Shown here: positions 1-6,890 of the stretch, in pieces
Numbering within the stretch: the stretch's first letter is position 1
How the letters are laid out: each line of letters opens with the position of its first letter
Assembly (NCBI GenBank): GCA_903911805.1
Contig: CAIWET010000341.1
Location: 1-10,220, forward strand
Length of the DNA: 10,220 nucleotides
DNA from: an uncultured Ignavibacteria bacterium
GTDB lineage: Bacteria > Bacteroidota > Ignavibacteria > Kapaibacteriales > UBA2268
Direction of reading: 5' to 3'
Position numbers and translations under genes: made by a program
The notes under the pieces: generated by a model
Told to the model about the DNA's origin: nothing
The model's database searches: none
What the model saw: the letters and a program-made list of their open reading frames with translations, nothing else

Positions 1-42
1 AGTTTAAAAATAAATTTTAAAAAGTATAATCTAGGAATAAAT

Positions 43-1236
43 ATGAAGGTATGGAAAAAAATAAGTGTATTGTTGATTTTAATGCAGTTAACTATGATTG
101 TTGGCACTGCTAAAGGAATAGATATTTCACAAGATAAAATTTATTCAGAATCTAATAGCAAAGGAAATATCGATGAAGCAAACGCTATTATAAATGGTAG
201 TAGACAAAATGCAATAACAAGAGCAATAAGCAAAGTATCACCAGCAATCGTTGGAATAAATGTAACTGAAGTAAGAGAAGTAAAATATGTTGACCCATAT
301 TCTGGATTTATGAATGATCCAATTTTTCGTCAGTTTTTTGGTGATAGAGATAGAAGCTATACACAAAAGTATTCTGTCCAAGAGCTTGGTTCAGGATTTA
401 TCATTTCTGAAGATGGCTACATAATAACAAATCACCACGTGGCTGGTAATGCATCTAAGATTCTTGTTACAATGACTGATGGAAAGAAATATGACGCTGA
501 GATTATTGGTGCAGATAAAGTTACCGATGTAGCTTTAATCAAAATCAAAGGTTCAAATTTCCCTTTTATCAAATTGGCAAATTCTGATGAAATATTAATA
601 GGAGAATGGGCAATTGCTTTTGGCAATCCTTTTGGATTATTTGATTGGAATGCCAAGCCAACAGTTACAGTTGGAGTAGTTTCGAATAAAGGGATTAATT
701 TTTCTCAAGAGGGGTATGTTTATAGAAATATGATTCAAACTGACGCAGCAATTAGTTCTGGAAATTCAGGTGGACCATTAGTAAATTCTCTTGGTGAAGT
801 TATTGGGATAAATACAGTAATTTTCTCGACTGCTCAAAATAATAAAGGAGCTGGTAGCATTGGAATAGGATGGTCAATTCCAATTAATAGAGTTAAAAAA
901 ATTATTGACCAACTTAAATCAAAAAAGACAATTAATCGTAACTATACAATTGGAATGGACGTTAGAGATATCGACGAAAGAATAGCTAAATATCTCGGGA
1001 TTAAACAAAGAGATGGTGTAGTTATCGTACAAGTTTCCAGAAAATCTTCTGCTGAAGAAGCTGGACTTGAACCAGGCGATATTATAGAAGAAATTGATGG
1101 AAATAAAATTTTCAGAAAAGAAGATTTCGACGTTCTGATTCTTGACGGTGTTGCTGGTCAAGAGCTTAATTTAAAAATTTTGAGAGATGACAAAAAAATT
1201 AATAAGTCACTCGAATTGAAACAAGTAAGGCGATAA
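43..1236 (+). CDS. htrA: HtrA/Deg-family periplasmic serine protease with one PDZ domain
   Basis: This is an envelope quality-control protease that degrades or chaperones misfolded exported proteins. The 397 residues begin with a signal peptide or anchor: Lys at 5-6, a hydrophobic run at about 7-20, and a possible signal-peptidase site after Ala-Lys-Gly at 23-25. The trypsin-like domain (about 55-290) shows the full triad: His132 in TNHHVAG, Asp162 in TDVALIKI and Ser242 in GNSGGPL. A DPIFRQFFGD segment at 92-101 resembles the LA-loop region of DegP/DegQ. One PDZ domain follows at about 300-390. DegP and DegQ normally have two PDZ domains, so the layout is closer to DegS, although the active-site neighbourhood does not decide between them. 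AGGA at 33-36 lies 6 nt before the ATG and supports this start. The stop codon is doubled (TAATAA), and lptB begins 4 nt later. The fold and family are certain; the exact Deg subtype is not. Confidence 0.93.
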   Translation: MKVWKKISVLLILMQLTMIVGTAKGIDISQDKIYSESNSKGNIDEANAIINGSRQNAITRAISKVSPAIVGINVTEVREVKYVDPYSGFMNDPIFRQFFGDRDRSYTQKYSVQELGSGFIISEDGYIITNHHVAGNASKILVTMTDGKKYDAEIIGADKVTDVALIKIKGSNFPFIKLANSDEILIGEWAIAFGNPFGLFDWNAKPTVTVGVVSNKGINFSQEGYVYRNMIQTDAAISSGNSGGPLVNSLGEVIGINTVIFSTAQNNKGAGSIGIGWSIPINRVKKIIDQLKSKKTINRNYTIGMDVRDIDERIAKYLGIKQRDGVVIVQVSRKSSAEEAGLEPGDIIEEIDGNKIFRKEDFDVLILDGVAGQELNLKILRDDKKINKSLELKQVRR

Positions 1237-1240
1237 TAAA

Positions 1241-1996
1241 GTGCAGAATGATAATTTAAGTGTTCTTAAAACAAATAACTTAGTTAAAAGATATTCTAAA
1301 AGGACAGTTGTAAACGATGTAACTGTTGATGTTAAGCAGGGAGAAGTTGTTGGATTGCTTGGACCTAATGGTGCAGGCAAAACAACAACTTTTTATATGA
1401 CAGTAGGTATGATTAAGCCTACTCACGGTTCGATAACTCTGGACAACGAAGATATCACTTCAAAAGCAATGTATCAAAGATCTAGATTAGGAATTTCTTA
1501 TTTACCTCAAGAAGCTTCTATTTTCAGAAAGCTATCTGTTGAAAACAATATTAAAGCTATTTTGCAATTGCAAAAGATGACAAATGCAGATAGAAAAGTA
1601 AGATTAGAAGAATTAATTGAAAATTTTGGGCTAGGGCACATTCGCAAAAGTAAAGGTTATATGCTTTCTGGAGGCGAACGTCGTAGATGTGAAATCGCAA
1701 GGACATTGGCTGCTAATCCAAAATTTATTTTATTGGATGAACCTTTTGCAGGTATAGACCCCAAAGCTGTAGAGGACATTATGAGAATGGTTTATAAATT
1801 GAAAGATCACGGTATTGGTGTTTTAATTACAGATCACAATGTTCACGAGACGCTTTCGATAACTGACAGAACTTATATTTTAATTGACGGAAGAATCTAT
1901 ACTTCTGGTACTGCTGAGGAATTAGCAGACAATGAAGAAGTGAGAAAAAGATATCTTGGGGAAACATTTAAGTTAGAAAGATATAATTTAGATTGA
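1241..1996 (+). CDS. lptB: LptB, lipopolysaccharide export ABC transporter ATPase
   Basis: LptB is the cytoplasmic ATPase that, with LptF/LptG, drives extraction of lipopolysaccharide from the inner membrane into the Lpt bridge. The 251 residues are of normal length. They show Walker A GPNGAGKTT (41-49), Q-loop Gln90 within YLPQEASIFRKL, signature LSGGERRR (142-149), Walker B FILLDEP with Glu167, D-loop (GIDP, about 171-174) and switch His199 in ITDHN. The Q-loop neighbourhood and the DHNVHETL stretch are typical of LptB rather than of amino-acid uptake ATPases such as LivF/LivG. The start is a GTG: no in-frame ATG occurs before residue 54, which is beyond Walker A, and AAGG at 1227-1230 lies upstream. 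The gap to the htrA-like gene is 4 nt, so co-transcription is likely. LptA, LptC, LptF and LptG are not in the window. The gene ends with TGA. Confidence 0.95.
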   Translation: MQNDNLSVLKTNNLVKRYSKRTVVNDVTVDVKQGEVVGLLGPNGAGKTTTFYMTVGMIKPTHGSITLDNEDITSKAMYQRSRLGISYLPQEASIFRKLSVENNIKAILQLQKMTNADRKVRLEELIENFGLGHIRKSKGYMLSGGERRRCEIARTLAANPKFILLDEPFAGIDPKAVEDIMRMVYKLKDHGIGVLITDHNVHETLSITDRTYILIDGRIYTSGTAEELADNEEVRKRYLGETFKLERYNLD

Positions 1997-2014
1997 TTTT
2001 TTAATATTATTTTC

Positions 2015-2031
2015 ACTTTTTTAATAAAAGT
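2015..2031 (+). terminator. weak AT hairpin downstream of lptB, possible terminator
   Basis: ACTTTT (2015-2020) and AAAAGT (2026-2031) form a 6-bp stem with a 5-nt loop, followed by a TTAAATTTT tract. It lies 19 nt after the lptB stop codon, where a transcript end would be expected before the chemosensory operon. The stem has one G-C pair only and could occur by chance in such AT-rich DNA. Confidence 0.25.
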
Positions 2032-2053
2032 TTAAATTTTAGAATGATATGTA

Positions 2054-2085
2054 TTTGATTAAAAGCGTAACTTTTTGTAATTTAT
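2054..2085 (+). promoter_or_regulatory. candidate promoter for the che operon (weak)
   Basis: The 137-nt gap between lptB and cheA is the only sizeable space before the operon, so a promoter is expected in it. TTTG at 2054-2057, 20 nt, then TAATTTAT at 2078-2085 partly matches the Bacteroidota -33/-7 pattern (TTTG, about 19-21 nt, TAnnTTTG); the last two bases of the -7 element do not match. This assumes a Bacteroidota-like sigma factor. In the same gap TTTGTAA (2074-2080) and TTACAAA (2096-2102) form a perfect 7-bp inverted repeat with a 15-nt spacer, which could be an operator or chance. Confidence 0.22.
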
Positions 2086-2133
2086 ATTCGAAAGTTTACA
2101 AATTAGAAAAATATTTGTTTTTAGGATCGATTC

Positions 2134-4449
2134 ATGTCAGAAAATATGAAAATTTTGGATTCCGATACACGTGAAATGATAACTCAGTTTGTTTCGGAAG
2201 GTCTAGATTCACTAGATACTAACGAACCTTATGTTGAGTATTTAAGAGAATATGATAACTCAGAACACGTAAATGCTATATTTAGGGTGTTCCACACTCT
2301 TAAAGGTCTATCAGGTTTCTTTGACCTAAAGATTACCAAAAAGGTTACCCACGAAGCTGAGACTTTACTTGATTTAATCAGAAAGCAAAATAAACCTCAG
2401 AATGAAGATACAATTACAGTAATTTTTCAAACATTTGATTTCTTGAGAGATATATTGTATAAAGTTAGCACTGATTTTACTGACGAAAGTGCTGGTATAA
2501 TTGCTGAAGATATGATTTTAATTTTAAAAGATTGTCTTGAAAAAGTTAAAAATCCTATAAATATTGAGGACTATTTTTCTGAAGATAGTTATATGCTAAA
2601 GGAACCATCAACTGAAATAGTTGAAGAAGTTCTAGAATCAGATTCTAATTCAGGACTAAATATTAATCTTGATGACGTTAATGAAGAAGTTATTGAAGAA
2701 GTTTCTAATTCTAACATTACATTTGAATCTGAATTTGATGACTCCATTCTTACTGACGAATTATTGGATCAATTCTTAGTAAATGCATTTGAACTAATTG
2801 ATTTAGTTGATAAAAATTTAATTGAATTAGAAAAAAATCCTGATAATACAAAACTGATCCCTGAGACTTTTGGCGCTGTTCATAGCTTAAAAGGTAATTC
2901 TGGGTTTATGGGATTAAGTGAAATTGAAGATCTCGCAATGGATATGGAAACCATTTTAGATTCTCTTAGAAGTGGTGACTTAACTCCTGAGCCTCATATA
3001 ATTACAATCATTTTAAGCAATTCAGAAATTATTAGAAATTTATTGGATACACTTCAAGAGAAGTCTTCTGCTCATACAAAAAAAGAAAACAAATATATTG
3101 AATCTCCAACTCCGGTTAATACTAATGAAATTGTTGAAATCAGCGAAACTCCTAAAACAGAGAACAAAGTTCAGAAATCACCTATAGCGCCTGTTGACAA
3201 TTCTGCCACATTTACTCCAAAAGAAGTAGATGCGAATGCTGGACAACACTCAGCTCATATTCAGAAAAAAGACATAAGAGTAGAGACAATCAAAATTGAT
3301 AAATTATTTGACTTGGTTGGTGAATTAATAACTATTGAAGCAATGGTTACAAATAATCCTGACCTTATTGGTTTAGATTTACCAAACTTCAATAAATCAG
3401 CTAATATGCTCAACAAAATTACTCGTGAATTGCAAGAAATTTCTATGTCTATCAGAATGATGCCTTTGGAAGGAACCTTCAATAAAATGAAGCGCCTTGT
3501 AAGAGATGTTTCAATAAAAATGAACAAAAAAGTGAATTTACTTATTTCAGGTGCCGATACCGAAATGGATAAAAATGTAATTGATGAAATTGCAGATCCA
3601 CTGGTTCATTTATTAAGAAATTCTGTTGACCACGGTATTGAGAATATTGAACAAAGAATAGCTAATGGCAAATCTGAAATTGGAACAATTAAACTTGGCG
3701 CGAAATACGAAGGAAATGAAATTCTAATCACTATTGAAGATGATGGTGCTGGAATAATTAGAGATAAAATCCTTGCAAAAGCTGAAGAAAAGGGTATATT
3801 GAAAGTTAGCCCTGATTTAATGAGTGACAAAGATGTTTTCAAATTAATTTTCGAACCAGGATTTTCTACTGCTGCCCAAATAACAGATATTTCTGGCAGA
3901 GGTGTTGGAATGGATGTTGTTAAAAAAAATATAGAAAAATTACACGGTAGTATAGATGTTGATAGCATTGCAGGCAAAGGAACAAAAATCACTTTAAGAA
4001 TACCATTAACCCTAGCTATTATGGAATCAATGATTATTAGAATTGGCGAATCTAGATATGCATTACCAATTCTGGCCATTAATGAATCGTTTAGATCGCT
4101 GAATACAAATATAACTGTTACTATGGATGGCTTAGAAGTTATAAAAGTTAGAAATGATGTTTTACCAATAATTAGACTTCATGATCAATTTGATATTGAG
4201 CCTGACAGTAAAAATCTTCTCGATGGCATTATGATTATTATTGAAGCAAAGAATAAAAAAGTTTGTCTATTTGCAGACGAAATTGTTGGGCAACAACAAG
4301 CCGTTGTAAAAGGATTAGGAGATTATATTGGCAAAGTGCCGGGAGTAACTGGATGTATGATTTTGGGTGATGGTGGTATTGGATTAATTCTAGATATTGA
4401 TGGATTACTCGAGATGTCTGAAAATACATTATTATTAAAAGTTTCATAA
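2134..4449 (+). CDS. cheA: CheA, chemotaxis sensor histidine kinase with two HPt domains
   Basis: CheA is the central kinase of the chemosensory array: it autophosphorylates under receptor control and passes phosphate to CheY- and CheB-type receivers. The 771 residues hold HPt-1 (about 10-135) with His54 in HTLKG, an acidic linker (140-205), and HPt-2 (about 205-310) with His250 in HSLKG. A Thr/Pro/Lys-rich linker (310-380) with no recognisable P2 domain comes next. Then follow the P3 dimerisation region (about 383-445), the HATPase with N-box Asn496 in LRNSVDHG, G1 DDGAG (536-540) and G2 SGRGVG (587-592), and a CheW-like P5 domain (about 625-770). Both HPt domains keep the Lys three residues and the Glu 22 residues after the His (K57/E76 and K253/E272). 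By eye alignment the first also keeps a His equivalent to E. coli His67 (His73), whereas the second has Met269 there. AGGA at 2123-2126 supports the ATG at 2134. It is the first gene of a tight operon; cheW starts 9 nt after its stop. Confidence 0.96.
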   Translation: MSENMKILDSDTREMITQFVSEGLDSLDTNEPYVEYLREYDNSEHVNAIFRVFHTLKGLSGFFDLKITKKVTHEAETLLDLIRKQNKPQNEDTITVIFQTFDFLRDILYKVSTDFTDESAGIIAEDMILILKDCLEKVKNPINIEDYFSEDSYMLKEPSTEIVEEVLESDSNSGLNINLDDVNEEVIEEVSNSNITFESEFDDSILTDELLDQFLVNAFELIDLVDKNLIELEKNPDNTKLIPETFGAVHSLKGNSGFMGLSEIEDLAMDMETILDSLRSGDLTPEPHIITIILSNSEIIRNLLDTLQEKSSAHTKKENKYIESPTPVNTNEIVEISETPKTENKVQKSPIAPVDNSATFTPKEVDANAGQHSAHIQKKDIRVETIKIDKLFDLVGELITIEAMVTNNPDLIGLDLPNFNKSANMLNKITRELQEISMSIRMMPLEGTFNKMKRLVRDVSIKMNKKVNLLISGADTEMDKNVIDEIADPLVHLLRNSVDHGIENIEQRIANGKSEIGTIKLGAKYEGNEILITIEDDGAGIIRDKILAKAEEKGILKVSPDLMSDKDVFKLIFEPGFSTAAQITDISGRGVGMDVVKKNIEKLHGSIDVDSIAGKGTKITLRIPLTLAIMESMIIRIGESRYALPILAINESFRSLNTNITVTMDGLEVIKVRNDVLPIIRLHDQFDIEPDSKNLLDGIMIIIEAKNKKVCLFADEIVGQQQAVVKGLGDYIGKVPGVTGCMILGDGGIGLILDIDGLLEMSENTLLLKVS

Positions 4450-4458
4450 GGTAGAATT

Positions 4459-4959
4459 ATGCAAATAGTAAGCGAAAAAGATATAAATATGCAAGAATTA
4501 GATTTCACCGAAGATGATGATACTCTGAAGGATAAGTTTTTAACTTTTAAAATTAGTAATGAAATTTATGCACTTGAAATAGGGTTTGTAATTGAAATTA
4601 TTGGAATGCAAAGTATAACTAAAATTCCAAATATTAAAGGATTTATTAACGGTATTATTAATTTAAGAGGAATTATTATACCAGTAATTGAAGTTAGAAC
4701 TAGATTCGGAATGCCAAAAATACCTTATACTGATAGAACTTGTATTGTTGTTGTTAATATCAATGAAAGCTCTATTGGTTTAATCGTTGATGAAGTTTCT
4801 GAAGTTTTAATGATTCCAAGTGTGAACATTTCTGCTCCTCCAGCTACTGGTAAAGGCACTCAAAGTAAATTTATCAAAGGTGTTGGCTCAATTGAAGATG
4901 ATATTAAAATATTATTAGATATCAAAACATTGTTATATGACGAAATAATTTATAATTAA
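4459..4959 (+). CDS. cheW: CheW, chemoreceptor-kinase coupling protein
   Basis: CheW is the scaffold that links methyl-accepting receptors to the P5 domain of CheA in the array. The 166 residues form one CheW domain from about residue 26: FLTFKISNEIYALEI at the start, the conserved GIINLRG at 65-71 followed by IIPVIEVRTRFGM, and GLIVDEVSEVL at 107-117. The first 25 residues are an acidic, likely flexible extension. The ATG at 4459 is preferred because AAGG (4448-4451), which overlaps the cheA stop, lies 7 nt upstream; the in-frame ATG at 4489 would remove ten residues outside the domain and has no such signal. Position directly after cheA and before cheR supports the role. Confidence 0.95.
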   Translation: MQIVSEKDINMQELDFTEDDDTLKDKFLTFKISNEIYALEIGFVIEIIGMQSITKIPNIKGFINGIINLRGIIIPVIEVRTRFGMPKIPYTDRTCIVVVNINESSIGLIVDEVSEVLMIPSVNISAPPATGKGTQSKFIKGVGSIEDDIKILLDIKTLLYDEIIYN

Positions 4960-4968
4960 AAGAAATAA

Positions 4969-5829
4969 ATGAAAAACCTAGAATTTAATACTATTCAAAA
5001 CAATAGCTGGATTGAAATTTCTCCAGCAGAATTTGAGAACATTGCTAATTTTGTTTATAACAATATTGGTATTAATTTAACTGATCAAAAGATGACTCTT
5101 TTGATGGGTAGATTGCAAAAAATTCTTAAAAAATATACACTTTCATCTTTTAGTCAATATTACCAATTGTTAATAAATGATAAATCAGGCGCTTATTTAA
5201 GTGAATTTGCAAATGTTATTTCAACTAATCATACTTTTTTTTATAGAGAAAGCGATCATTTTGAATATTTCAAATCCAATACATTACCTGAATTAGACGA
5301 AAAATTAAGAATCAACCAGGCAAACGATATCAGGATTTGGAGTGCAGGTTGCTCTAGCGGAGAGGAACCTTATTTCTTAGTAATGTTAATGAAAGAATAT
5401 TTTGGTAATCGCTATAGCTCTCTCGATGCTGGTATTTTAGCTACAGATATTTCAACTAAAGTTTTGCAAATTGCAACAAATGGAATTTATGGTTCTGACA
5501 GATTGAATGTATTACCAGAATTTTACAAAAAAAAATATTTTTCAAAACTTCCAGATAACAACTTTGAAGTTACTAATGAGATTAAAAAGGAAGTTACTTA
5601 TAGAAGATTCAATTTAATGAATGATACATTTCCATTTAAAAAGCAATTTGATGTGATTTTTTGTAGAAATGTTATGATTTATTTTGATACTCCAACTAGA
5701 GATACATTAGTTCAAAAATTTTATAATCACTTAGCTCCTGGTGGCTTATTATTTATTGGACATTCCGAAACTTTAAATAAACGTGATAGCAATTTTAAAT
5801 ATATTATGCCTGCTGTTTATAGAAAATAA
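4969..5829 (+). CDS. cheR: CheR, chemoreceptor glutamate O-methyltransferase
   Basis: CheR transfers methyl groups from S-adenosylmethionine to glutamates of chemoreceptors and so provides sensory adaptation, opposed by CheB. The 286 residues are of the usual length. There is an N-terminal helical domain (about 18-80), then the substrate-side motif TNHTFFYRE (86-94) with Arg93, and the SAM-binding GCSSGEEP (127-134). ATDIS (158-162) binds the cofactor ribose in the family. FDVIFCRNVMIYFD (227-240) and PGGLLFIGHSE (257-267) complete the Rossmann-type methyltransferase core. No TPR repeat is fused. The start lacks a clear Shine-Dalgarno sequence and lies 9 nt after the cheW stop, so coupled translation is likely. 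Presence of CheR implies methyl-accepting receptors elsewhere in the genome, because none is in this window. Confidence 0.96.
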   Translation: MKNLEFNTIQNNSWIEISPAEFENIANFVYNNIGINLTDQKMTLLMGRLQKILKKYTLSSFSQYYQLLINDKSGAYLSEFANVISTNHTFFYRESDHFEYFKSNTLPELDEKLRINQANDIRIWSAGCSSGEEPYFLVMLMKEYFGNRYSSLDAGILATDISTKVLQIATNGIYGSDRLNVLPEFYKKKYFSKLPDNNFEVTNEIKKEVTYRRFNLMNDTFPFKKQFDVIFCRNVMIYFDTPTRDTLVQKFYNHLAPGGLLFIGHSETLNKRDSNFKYIMPAVYRK

Positions 5830-5833
5830 TATT

Positions 5834-6883
5834 ATGATTTCAAATAAAAAAATTAAGGTGTTAATTATTGACGATTCTGCTTTGGTTAGGGATATATTGA
5901 CCAAAGGACTTTCTCAAGATCCTAATATAATAGTTGTTGGTGCTGCTCCTGATGTATATCATGGTAGAGATATGATTGTAAATCTCAAACCAGATGTTGT
6001 AACATTAGATATCGAAATGCCCAGAATGGACGGAATTGAATTTCTTAAGAGGTTAATGCCCCAATTCCCCCTTCCAGTAGTTGTTGTTAGTTCATTAACT
6101 CAAAGAGGAAAATCAATAACTTTGCAAGCATTAGAAGCTGGTGCAGTTGATTATGTCCCCAAACCTGCAAGCGATGTTGCTCGTGGTTTGATGGATATGA
6201 TGATGGAATTGAGAACTAAAATTAAAATCGCCTCTACTGCAAATGTGTCTCATTGGAAAAATAAGAAATATGAGAGTGTAATTGCCCCTGGAGGAAATAA
6301 AGCTTTAGCCGAATCAACTGACAAGGTTATTGCCATTGGAGCTTCTACTGGTGGCACCGAAGCTATTAAACGTGTAATTTGCGAACTTCCTCCTTCAACT
6401 CCTGGAATTGTAATTGTCCAACATATGCCTGCTGGATTTACTAAAACTTTTGCTGATAGATTAAATGAAGTTAGCATAATGCAAGTAAAAGAAGCAGAAG
6501 ATGGAGATCGTGTAGTTACTGGAAGAATTTTACTAGCACCAGGAGATTTCCATATGAAAGTTACTAGATCAGGTGGTTATTATAGAATCACATTGGATAA
6601 AGCAGAAAAAGTTAGTGGCCATCGTCCTTCTGTGGATGTTTTAATGCACTCAGTTGCTCAAAATGTAGGCTCAAATGCTTTTGGTATCATCCTTACCGGA
6701 ATGGGCGCTGATGGAGCTCAAGGCCTTAAAGCAATGAAGTTAGCTGGTGCAAAAACTATTGGTCAGGATCAAAATTCTTGTGTTGTTTATGGAATGCCAA
6801 AAGTTGCTTATGATATTGGTGCAGTTGATACTCAATTGCCGTTAGAAAAAATCAAAGATGGTATTTTGCAATTAATAAAGTAA
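5834..6883 (+). CDS. cheB: CheB, receptor-modification protein-glutamate methylesterase/deamidase
   Basis: CheB removes methyl groups from receptors (and often deamidates glutamines) when its receiver domain is phosphorylated by CheA. From the ATG at 5834 the protein has 349 residues. The receiver domain (about 6-125) has the Asp pair DDSA, phospho-acceptor Asp59 in TLDIEMPRMDG and Lys110 in PKP. After a short linker, the esterase domain (about 160-349) shows the triad Ser171 in GASTGGTEAI, His197 in QHMPAGFT and Asp293 in TGMGADG. The open frame continues upstream to an ATG at 5783, but that start would overlap cheR by 47 nt and add 17 residues that belong to no CheB family feature. The ATG at 5834 gives a receiver beginning at the usual distance and lies 4 nt after the cheR stop. 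No Shine-Dalgarno sequence is evident, so coupling to cheR translation is inferred. Confidence 0.95.
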   Translation: MISNKKIKVLIIDDSALVRDILTKGLSQDPNIIVVGAAPDVYHGRDMIVNLKPDVVTLDIEMPRMDGIEFLKRLMPQFPLPVVVVSSLTQRGKSITLQALEAGAVDYVPKPASDVARGLMDMMMELRTKIKIASTANVSHWKNKKYESVIAPGGNKALAESTDKVIAIGASTGGTEAIKRVICELPPSTPGIVIVQHMPAGFTKTFADRLNEVSIMQVKEAEDGDRVVTGRILLAPGDFHMKVTRSGGYYRITLDKAEKVSGHRPSVDVLMHSVAQNVGSNAFGIILTGMGADGAQGLKAMKLAGAKTIGQDQNSCVVYGMPKVAYDIGAVDTQLPLEKIKDGILQLIK

Positions 6884-6890
6884 ACAATAC

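Noticed and set aside
25..30. Perfect TATAAT upstream of the htrA-like gene as a -10 box
   Set aside because: It lies only 12 nt before the ATG and overlaps the space needed for the AGGA site, and no -35-like hexamer is found at the right distance. In such AT-rich DNA the hexamer is expected by chance.
432..656. Open frame on the - strand inside the htrA-like gene
   Set aside because: It lies opposite the catalytic domain of a gene with an intact triad and has no motif or start signal of its own.
2090..2116. GAAAGTTT resembling the -35 part of a sigma-28 (flagellar) promoter upstream of cheA
   Set aside because: It matches TAAAGTTT at seven of eight positions, but the sequence 11 nt downstream (AAATATTT) does not resemble the GCCGATAA -10 element.
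3606..4079. 157-codon open frame on the - strand inside cheA
   Set aside because: It is fully inside a well-supported CheA kinase domain. Its translation is rich in Ile, Ser and Pro as expected from reverse reading of AT-rich coding DNA, and shows no family motif.
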